From the NCBI GenBank assembly GCA_944739405.2, contig OX123192.2:48598486-48662485 (forward strand): a DNA stretch of 64,000 nucleotides, read 5' to 3'. The DNA is from Euclidia mi (Eukaryota; Arthropoda; Insecta; Lepidoptera; Erebidae). How positions within the stretch are numbered: the first letter of the stretch is position 1; every line of letters starts with the position of its first letter. A program made the position numbers and the translations under genes. Of this stretch, positions 54,906 through 64,000 are shown piece by piece. The notes beneath the pieces were generated by a model. The model saw only the letters and a list, made by a program, of their open reading frames with translations. It ran no database searches and was not told the DNA's origin.

Positions 54906-56699
54906 ATAGTAATATCCTTTTAGCTAGAACTAAAATCCGTTCAACATTATATACCTACCGCGAGTTTCGCGCGCGTACGTTCGAACGAGTCAAGCGATTC
55001 GACATGACACTGTCGGGTCACGTTGGCTAAACTCCAAACAATACGTTTTAGACTACATCGACGTTGTATCCCGTTTGTTTTTTTTAGGTTTAAAGTTTAG
55101 TCGTTGTATAGAGCTTCCGGAAATTCTCACTACGATTGGTAATCTTTTATATACAGTGGGCAAAATTCGTAAAATTCCTGACCTAAAATAATATACTTAA
55201 CTACTTAAATTAATACCATCTACATGTTGGATTCCAATATTTTTGTCATATAAATTACTTTTGTTGACTGACATTATCGCAAAGCCCAAACTACTCAAGC
55301 TGGCAACGTTGAAATTTGGACAATGGGCTCACTAGTAAATTTTAATGCGCGTTAAAATGAAGGTTGAAAGCTTAGGCGAAGCCGCGAGTGGCTATAAGTT
55401 TCGAATAAAACCTGTCTTGACCTTCTATAGACTTTAAAATTGCTAATTACAAATATCAAGTTTAAAAATAGTATTTTGATGTTAAATTCTGACTTATTGC
55501 GAAAATTTGTAGACCTACACACTTACCATTTTCGCAATAAAATAAGTCTATTCCAAAAATATTACACTCCCACAACAGCTATCGTCGAATAACCCAAAAT
55601 ATATTAAAAATTCAACTGCAGAAATTCTACATCAATTCATAAATAATGCCATGAAAATTCTCCACATTTTTCGTGCTTCCAATTTCGAGAGGCAATTTGG
55701 GGTGGTAGTACTTTATTACGAGTGCATAAGAGCTATAATTCTTACAGTGGTATATCAATATTGTAACCAGTGGATGTGATCGGATTATGTTATATTCCAT
55801 TGGCGTTTGGAAATTTCTTGTTAAGAAAACCTTCATCGTTGATTGCCGAAAAGAAGGTCGATTTGTACTTGGCATAATGCAGATTTCTCTCTCTCCTGTA
55901 TTTCATGTTGTTATTTTAACAGATATCGGCTTGCGTGAAAGTAGTTTACCACCTCTAGATAAGGAACTTAAGTATCAGATAGCCGTGAATCTGGCTCTTA
56001 GTAATATTCAATCGTGGAGAGATCTTTTGATGTTTTCTACAAAAAATACAAAATTCCGCAATCGGGTGATCGCTGTGCCTTCTGTTTCATAATCATAGTG
56101 TCCTGTGACACAGGAATTATTCTAAGTCCAAAATTTTAAAACAAATGAAGGCCTGGAATTGAAGAATCGAATATCGTTTTTCGTTCTTGTAGAATTGAAT
56201 TTATAGCAGATCCCAGAAGATAGCATTTTCCTCTAAGTAAAAACCAATTAACGCTTAAAATAAAATTGGATCTCAAATTAACCTACAAATTCGATTACAT
56301 TTAACAATTAACGGTAATCAACAGTAAGGGTATTTACTTTATTTTGTAAAGAGCAAATTTAAGCGAACGCACTGAGTCTAAAAATAAATCTTTGTAAAAG
56401 ATTTATTCCACCGTCAAAGGGTAGCTGGGTCGTTATCTGATATGGAACCAAATTATGTTTACGTACGTGCGTCTGTGAGTCTAATATGTTATCAATTATT
56501 TGCACGACGAATTAAAGGTTTGCTATGTATGGGTTGCTGGTTGGGTGTTTAAAATCTTTGGAATATAAATGCAGTCTTTTTATCACTGTAAATGAAAATT
56601 GTGTGATCAGAAACGCTCATTCACGCTGGAACTTTTTGCTAAGTAAGTATAGTTTGCACATATAATTTGGTTTTGCATGGTTCACAACACTTTAAGCAC

Positions 56700-56815
56700 A
56701 GGCAGCGATAACCTAGTGGAGATGCCAAGCCAACAGGGTTCGAATCCACGGCACGTAGCACTGACTTTTCAGATCTATGTACGTATTGAACTGTGAATTA
56801 TTTATCGTGCCTCGG
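56700..56815 (+). mobile_element. tRNA-derived SINE, family C (copy 2)
   Basis: The head is better kept than in copy 1: aggcagcgataacctagtgg (box A region) and GGTTCGAATCC (box B), then the actgacttttcagatctatg body. Confidence 0.75.
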
Positions 56816-57336
56816 AGAACACTTTTGTGCCCATTAGTTTTGGCTGTGCGTTGTCTATCAGTCAGTCAGTAACGCAAGAACTTTATATATACCTACAGAT
56901 TAGAAAACTCTCCCACCAAACATCATGTATGTACATCACATTTAACCCCATCCACACAGTACTAAACATGTTAAAAGCTCCTACTATTATTATTCAGTAT
57001 CACGAAGCGGGTCGAGTCGTTGCGAGACACGTATCTACTGTGCGTGATGCTCAGCACGGTGGAACGGTTACGTTGTGTATAAAACATCTACATATCTACG
57101 TTTTTTCTAAGATGGAAGATAATTTTTTTTGGATACTGCGAGCTTATGGTACATTTTCTTATGTTATTGGTGCTGTAATTTCAATGTTTATTTGCAATAT
57201 CGAAATATCTATTTCAATCCTTTAGTAATAAAGGTAGAAGTATGTATTTTGTAGGAACTTCTCTCTTAATCTTTGAGGTATAGTTATTGACGATCCAAGT
57301 TTTTCGCTTGCAAGTAGGTACGGCAACTGTGTTCTA

Positions 57337-58243
57337 GCCGCTTGACCGCTCACCATTTTTCAGTGCTTACTCAGCATCGACAAATTTCAAGTGCGCGCCG
57401 CCACTTAAAGACGGGCGCGCTCAATTAATTAGTTTTTGTGCGATTGTTAATAACTTGAGAGGAGTATTTATTTTTCTGCAACCTAATGAAAGACTCATTC
57501 TAATGGTACAAAACAAATTACGTTTGAATGAAATGTTTACTTTAGACGAGCGGCCGTAACGTAAACAATGTCGTCTTTAACAACTTACTCGACATTTTTG
57601 TTTATCATAATAAAAGTGTGAGCTGAATCTGGTTTGCTGTTGTATTTTCATGTACCTGGTGATATGATCTATGTAACAAAATAAAGTAATAGCAATACTT
57701 GCAGAAAATTATTAAGATGTAAGCATTTGAAAAAAAAATATTTCGCTGACTTTGCATTCCGCGCGCGGGGCGTAATTATGCATTAAAAACATCATTGTAA
57801 ACAAATTATGTAATTATATATTATACTTTTATGTTTTTATTGTAAATTAATTATGAAGTTACGGCAAAAAAATAAATAAATAATGTGTATTACTTTAAGT
57901 ATAGACAAAAAATTATCGTAAAAACGTCATTTTATGTAAAAAAGTTTAAATACATATGTATGTATATAAGGTTACATTTATGCGTTGTATTATATTTTTA
58001 TTATGAGTATATAAATAAACCTTTGATAAAATATGTAAGACTCATATTATTTATGAGATATTAGTTATCGAAAATTTTGGCGGGAGCTTCAGTTTTATTG
58101 GCGGGAAAAAGTAAACAACTGTGCAGGTTCCAATAAAAATAATTCTTATCAGATTCTTATCAGAATTGGTTTTTATACTTGGGTATCTAGTTGGAAAGAA
58201 AGTTATCTAGGTTTGAATCCTGGGATCCCGCTAGCTAGACACC
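57337..58243. other. Unique stretch between duplication copy 2 and inverted arm 2
   Basis: No gene is recognised. The first 100 bases are GC-rich (gcgcgccgccacttaaagac). Two ggcggga motifs (58,079-58,086 and 58,100-58,106) resemble E2F-type sites, but there is no gene next to them, so I do not call them regulatory. Confidence 0.4.
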
Positions 58244-58953
58244 TCTTCTTCTTTTCACCGTCGCCAAAATGTTTTATTAGTCTTAGACTTCTTCGTCTTT
58301 CTTTCTATCCAGCTGAATCTTTCAATCTGGCTGCGACACATTTTGAATACCTCCAGTCTTTTCCGGTCTTGGTGCGTCATTTTCTATTATCGTAGCAATT
58401 AGAAATAATAATATTAAATATATAACCTTTGCGTAATTAAGGTGGTGCTATACGGGCAACTAGGCAATAAATAGCATAATTATAACAAAACCTCAGCCTA
58501 ATATTTATTTATAAAACTAAAATTACAGTTTAAGGTTGTCAACGCAATTACGACCCGTTTGTATCATAATTATAACATAATTATGTAAAGCAGTAAGTTG
58601 CTTTAGTATACCCACAAAAAACTCATTTAAATTTGCCATTGTTACCTCAATTGGCAAATCCCGAAACAAATGATAGTGTTACTAATATGACATCATGACA
58701 AAAATACTAGGTATCTGATGCAATTGAAAATGAACAGAATGCTGTAATGTAGACTAGGTGTGTAGGGAGCTTCGGAGAGTGTGGGTAGTAACTGATCGCA
58801 TTCATGTCCATCGTTGATAGGAATATTACCATACGATTTGAATTGATAAACCAGTGTGCAAACTGAGATTATACCTTCTGGCTACAGCTGAAATTTAGTC
58901 AAGGAAGGCACGTTTGATAAATGAAACAACACACCTTACTTCTTTGTAGCAAA

Positions 58954-59380
58954 CTAGCTGAGTCCGCTACATTCGCGTTATTTATGGCTACTGCTCCGCA
59001 CCATTGGCACATACCGTCATGTTATAAGAATACTAGAGCATGCCCGCAGCTACGCCTGCTCTATTCCTTTTATTACCCGTTTCTTCCCGAGACCGTGGGA
59101 ATTGCCGGAAATGCCTTCTTAGTGCACCCGTATGCACCTCATGGGACATACATGCCAAATTTAAGTTCTGGCGTTCAATAATTTCGGCTGTGCGTTATCT
59201 GTCAGTCAGTCACTAACGCAAGGATTCTACATAATATACAGACAGATAGTACATCGTTTGTCTCGACGAAATAGGATATCTAACACAAACATATTTTTAA
59301 AGACACGACTAAGTACTTGAGATCAGCGAGTTAAAAAAACCAAACAACCAAACTCTTCAGCTTTATAATATTAGTATAGA
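58954..59380 (-). mobile_element. Nested Helitrons B and A (arm 2)
   Basis: The outer element keeps its CTAG end (58,954-58,957) and TCTATACTAATATTATAAAG start (at 59,380). The inner family A element is 59,033-59,246. Same nest as 37,347-37,778. Confidence 0.85.
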
Positions 59381-61567
59381 TTTTATTTCGAACAAATGCA
59401 AATAACTTCGGATCACGAACCACAACCGAGATTCTGCTACTGAAAGATTTAAAATACCTTTAAAATACAAGTTAAATCCTGCAAACAACCGAAGAAAGAA
59501 CTTGGGTCAGTTTATGATGCTGAACAAACTTTGAACTTTAATCTGTCGAAGAAATTTGAACCTTATTACTGAAACAATAAAAGTTTAATAGATTCCTAAG
59601 TTTATTTGGCTGTAAAGTTATGATTTATGCCTTCGGCCGCACTGCGAAGAATAAGGATAAAAATGTTTGTTTATCGTTCAAATATTAAAATGCTTGAAGT
59701 GGTTCGCTTTGAGTATGACGTCTGAATAAAAAATATTTCATGGTTGACTGAATTGATGAATGCGCCAATTGGCAATTAGTTATTCCGATTTTTCCCGAAT
59801 TTTTTTTTGGCAATATTGGAAAGGGCCCGTCTATATTTTCAAAATTATTTATGTTATGTTATGCTAAATTTTAAGAATCGGTGAAATATTTTATCTGAAA
59901 TATAGTATTATAATCTACGTTTTTTTAGGTTTCGTCGAAGGTAAATATTTTTGTAGAGTCTAGAGTTATCATACAAGGTATTCTTGGCGGTGCAGTTAGC
60001 GTGAGTAACGTCTGATAAATAAAGAAAAATGGCAGATTTCTATACAATTCTTTAACTGATATCGATTTGAGGATTGTTGAAATGAAAAAATGGTTAGAGC
60101 GATAGGGAATACACAGTATTGAAATAATTAGCATGCCCTTATTTATTTGAATTTTATATATATTATACTATACAGATTGGAAACAAAAATAGTCATTGGC
60201 TATTATATTATTATGTATTTTAACTTGTTGTTCTTCTTGTTTCCTTGCGACCAGTAGCCGGGCCAATATGAAGAATATACCTAACATAACATAACTTCAC
60301 GGATAGTGTCTTCTTGGGTTTACGCAAATGTTACACATTGAAATCAAACTACGGTTTACGGATTCTATCGCGATATATTGGTTTTAGTTAATTTACATTT
60401 AAACCCAATGATCTAGTAGAATAGAAGACCAAATCCGTCTATTGACTCAAAATACTATTTTCCAGCAGAGGACTGCAAAAGGCTGTATTTAGTATGATGA
60501 TAAACTATAACTGTATGGTATTTTCCACGTAATTTGGGTGAGCGCCCATATGCCAAACTTGTATGAAGGGGCGAATTTTAAGGGGCGTATGGGTGCTCAC
60601 CCGTAATTTTGGCGTATCGGCCGGTTGCGAATCCGGCACTAAGTGATTTCAGTATGTTAGCCAAACTAGGTAGTTTATTGTATCAATCCTGTTCACATCA
60701 TGACTTACTTCGCAGAAGTCTTTAGTGCTTTGATGAAATCTATCATAATAATTAAAATAAAAACACTTAAAACTATTTATCTGCTCGAATAGAAATCGTT
60801 ATGGAAATAAAATAACTGGCATGATATAACGATTGCATTTTACCAAGATTACACGCGTGAAAAACATGAACTATGTTCCATTTTGAAATTGTAGATTTGT
60901 TTATTTAAATTTATATTTTTAAATTGCCTGTGTTTTCTCATGTGTGGACTGCCAGTACTATACTATTTGATGTGTCTGCTGGCCTGTTGTTAATATGAGC
61001 AAGTGTTATTTGTATTTATTTTTCATACTACGACGATTTTCTTTTAAAAGCAGCTCTTTAATGAAGTATTTTGTGGGAGGCATTTCAGTTATAGTTTTAA
61101 CTTGTACGACTGGCCTCCACAATTGAAATGCTATGTTTCAGTCGATGATATGTAACGGACTGCCTTTGCTTCAACAAATAGTTTACACTAATAACTAACC
61201 TTTTTTGTTTATCAGTATGACTCCATGCCGCCTGGTCTTAAGCAGTGACGGAGTCCAATAGTAAAGGTCATCATATCAATATCTTAACGATAACAAGAGC
61301 TTGGTGGACCTCAAATAGATGACCTAGAGAACAGCTTTTTCACGCTCCGCTTAAAAGACTCGGTATCATAGAAAGAAGGGAATACGTGGGCAGATAATGA
61401 CTTCTATAAGACAGAAAATTCACTTTTATATTTCACTCAGAATTTCAGCATGAATCGACCATAGTTGAATAGCGTAGTTACTCTAGGATCTATTTACATT
61501 ACGATCGGACACGCAGCCATTTTGCTAGTGAGGGTAAATAGACATTATAACTTTGTGAAGCGCATCT

Positions 61568-61830
61568 GACGACCCGGTGCCATAGCGAGAGTGTAAACGA
61601 CTGCCACGCCGGCGGTCGTGGGTTCAATAACCGCTCAATTCAGACACATTTTGTGTGCGTGAACAGGGATGTTTGTCTTGATCTGGGTGTGTTTTGTACA
61701 ATATGTATGTATAACCAAAATAAATATGTGTGTATGTTTATGTATTGCCTAGTGGATGGATACTAATCCATAGTACAAGCTCTGTTTGGCGATAGATGGT
61801 TTTGTGTATGTGGTGGAATATTAATTCACG
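61568..61830 (+). mobile_element. tRNA-derived SINE, family B (arm 2)
   Basis: Counterpart of 33,417-33,672, with head cccggtgccatagcgagagt, a mutated box B and the same body and tail. Confidence 0.85.
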
Positions 61831-61970
61831 ACTATACTCACTGTAGTGCAATCTCCTCAGAAACGGTAATATTTAATTTAATTAAATTAAATATTAATTT
61901 AATTAAATACTCTATTAATTTTAATCTAGCGCATACCAAGCTCAAGGCACTTTGGTATACACTCAGTACT

Positions 61971-63395
61971 AAGTGCGTACCGAGCCCGTAGCGTGTAGGT
62001 ATAACTCAACTAACGATTTATTCCGGTCCAATCCCCTAATCTGATCCCCTTCAGGTTATTATTATTTTTTAATTCCTGTCTGATCCACCAAAAGCTTGGT
62101 CATTCCGGTCCCCGGATCCCCTAACATTTGTTGGCAGGTAAGTACAGTCAAGAGAAAAACAGTTGCTCATGTAAAAAATATTACTTTTATTTGTTAAGGT
62201 ATTTAAATCATCACAGATAATCAGAGATTTGGTCTATTCATTTGGACAATCCTTAATAATAAACAAGCGTTCGATCATCTTAATCAAATAACAAAAACAA
62301 AGAAGCTCTTATACAGGCAGCTGATTGCTAGTAGGTATACACTGCGTTTAGGGAACTTTGAAGCCGTTTATTTTAGGTAAATATTGAAAATTTTGTTTAT
62401 GTTTATTTGGCAGAAACTGTACATCTATCATGCTAAACACGATTTTGGAATAATTCGAAAAAAACATTAGTGGCTTTGATCCTCAATATCTTCTTAACCA
62501 GTTATTTCCCAGGTATGGTGCCGAAGTAAAAAATGATCGTAATAATTGGTAAAACATGGGGTTTCAGTTTTCGTTAAGGGTCTTTCTACACTCTGTATAA
62601 AATGATGATTGTATATAGTAATTTTAAGAGCATGTGCATGTGATTGTATATGATGTGATTTAAGGTAAAAAAAAGTGTCTTCTTATCTATGATAACAGAT
62701 AATTAGACACTTAGTTTTACCTTAAAAATAGACTAACACATTCACATTGATAACCATTTTCTCGCAGTCAACAAAACTTCACTCATCCGTGATTGGCTAT
62801 GCCGGCATTATTAAACAATGGTCGAGTCGATAACAATATAGCACAATGCATACCCATATTTTTCAGGTAAAAACTATTTGCCGTAGGTCACCTATGCGTT
62901 GGACCGACCAAGTTAAAACTGCACTTAATAGTCGACTTCATGAATGTTCGAGAAGGGCTGCAGTACGAGAGGAATGGCGACGGATTGTGAGGCTTGCCAC
63001 GACCACTCGGCCAAAAGTGTGACAACGAAAAAGAAGAAAAACTATTAAAAAGGGTTCCAACCGGGTGCGGTAGTTTGGCCAAGATGAAAATAAAGAATAG
63101 TTGTTTTTCAATACTAACATATACGTCTCCATTACCATAAGTATGACGCACATAATGTATTTCAATAAACCCTGTATGTATATATTTTGTTGCTGGCTGT
63201 CCCAAAAATCAGTTAATAGGTAACTAGAGTATCCGACCGGAATAAAATATTTAAATATATTTGTGATGAAATATATTTGTGATTTAAATATATTTGACAT
63301 GGTGGATCAGACCGGAATAGAAAATATTAATAAATAAAATTGAACCCCCAGGGTATCAGATACGGAGTATCCGACCGGAATAACTCGGTATAACT
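61971..63395. mobile_element. Arm 2-specific insertion with inverted, motif-rich ends; unclassified
   Basis: Arm 1 reads cagtactcgggtttcgatcg, so about 1.4 kb is inserted after cagtact. The two ends are imperfect inverted copies rich in ttccggtc/gaccggaa (left about 62,020-62,110; right about 63,225-63,385), including a shared tctgatccacca. The middle has a 64-bp imperfect hairpin (62,661-62,724) and an RTE tail fragment. No transposase is visible. A non-autonomous DNA transposon that captured a LINE tail is the simplest reading. Confidence 0.55.
62887..63023 (+). pseudogene. RTE-type LINE C-terminal fragment
   Basis: The plus frame encodes MRWTDQVKTALNSRLHECSR followed by RAAVREEWRRIVRLATTTRP and a stop. 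It matches the usual RTE C-terminus in moths (RWTDD/Q ... L..C...A..R..W). Nothing upstream of it is recognisable. It is inside the arm 2-specific insertion. Confidence 0.75.
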
Positions 63396-64000
63396 CGGGT
63401 TACGATCGTTTGTATGAAGTTAAAATACAGTATACTTATATAGATAACATAACCGTAATATTTGTTAATCCACTTTATAAAATAATTCTTCAGATTTCCA
63501 AAAGTTTTACACTATTTAAGTTTAAAATCTCGTGTAACGTTCAAACTATTTGTTCAAAGTAACAGCTATTTGAGTGACACTAAGCTGCAATATTACAGCT
63601 AGGAAGCACAAATTGAAATATTACAAGAGTGGCTGCAATATCTTGTCTCGCGGTAAATGTTAGTTCAAAACGTTAATGATATTTTTATTAGTTTTTCTAC
63701 AAGCACTTGACGAGCTCTCGTCTCCAGAACCCGACGATGTAAAATAATGAAAAATGTTCATCTCAAGGTGCATAGTGAAAAAAGTGTTTAGTACAATCAA
63801 ACAAGGTGGCGCTGGACCAGTTTGAAAAAAAATCCCTTGGCTCGCTCATAGAGTCGAGGCATACTAAAAACTGGCTTTGTATACGAGTGTCAAAGTGCGA
63901 GTAAAGTAGCACTGGAAGCGACGATGTCTTGCTGAGCGATTCTCGCCCTTATGGTGGTCTAGCGGTAAGTTGTTCGACTGTACGTACTGTGTCTCTTTTT

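Larger units (their letters stand above)
42613..57336. repeat. Direct segmental duplication, copy 2
   Basis: Partner of 10,932-28,096. It lacks the LINE-A, SINE/CR1, Helitron B and Jockey insertions of copy 1. It has its own SINE (42,640-42,916) and a 7 kb block (47,915-55,020) without counterpart, which includes the Mutator-like transposon. Confidence 0.92.
58244..64000. repeat. Large inverted repeat, arm 2 (continues beyond the window)
   Basis: Reverse complement of 32,624-38,403. It lacks the Tc1/mariner, hAT-like and LINE-tail insertions of arm 1. It has its own insertions: about 150 bp near 58,345-58,490, about 170 bp at 60,975-61,140, and 1.4 kb at 61,971-63,395. Confidence 0.93.

Noticed and set aside
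58079..58106. Paired E2F-like promoter sites
   Set aside because: Short motifs expected by chance, with no downstream gene.

Overview
The window reads as gene-poor, repeat-dense insect chromatin, almost certainly from a moth or butterfly. The grounds are several short Helitrons of the lepidopteran type (5' TC, a 3' hairpin then CTAG, inserted between A and T), lepidopteran-style tRNA-derived SINEs, RTE-, Jockey- and CR1-type LINE remnants, and a Mutator-like element with a FLYWCH domain. I see no convincing host gene. Almost every open frame longer than 100 residues belongs to a transposable element. A sex-chromosome (W) or pericentromeric origin would fit the TE load and the large duplications, but that is speculation.

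Large-scale layout. A direct segmental duplication dominates: copy 1 at about 10,932-28,096 and copy 2 at about 42,613-57,336. A second, inverted duplication has arms at about 32,624-38,403 and 58,244-64,000 (the second arm runs off the window), so copy 2 lies in the spacer of a roughly 31 kb inverted-repeat structure. A third, short inverted copy of part of the duplicated unit (41,001-41,647 against 43,281-44,022) sits just outside copy 2. Because each block has a paralogue, many insertions can be read against an empty site in the other copy. Copy 1 alone gained a 4 kb RTE-like LINE (13,342-17,311), a SINE that later took a CR1 LINE (18,951-20,404), a Helitron (21,622-21,841) and a Jockey-type LINE (23,151-26,640). 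Copy 2 alone holds a SINE (42,640-42,916) and, in a block that differs between copies, a Mutator-like transposon (50,236-54,154).

Region by region. 1-5,612: fragments of an LTR retrotransposon on the minus strand (LTR, tRNA-Leu-type primer site, split gag), separated by 4 kb that includes a GC-rich retroposon with a 17-bp target duplication. 5,613-10,931: Helitron, SINEs, a truncated LINE and a chimeric retroposon. 10,932-28,096: duplication copy 1 with nested insertions. 28,097-32,623: unassigned DNA, the 5' half of an RTE element and a Helitron. 32,624-38,403: inverted arm 1 with three arm-specific insertions. 38,404-42,612: RTE tail, a 300-bp foldback and a Jockey fragment. 42,613-57,336: duplication copy 2. 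57,337-64,000: a unique stretch, then inverted arm 2.

Two themes stand out. First, the retroelements are modular: one LINE shares its 5' leader and its 3' tail with several SINE-like elements, as expected if its machinery moves them. Second, the window holds many perfect or near-perfect hairpins. At two sites the paralogous copy lacks the hairpin, showing it arose by local template switching and not by transposition. The one element that still looks potentially coding is the Mutator-like transposon. I found no CRISPR array, operon, defence system or host RNA gene.
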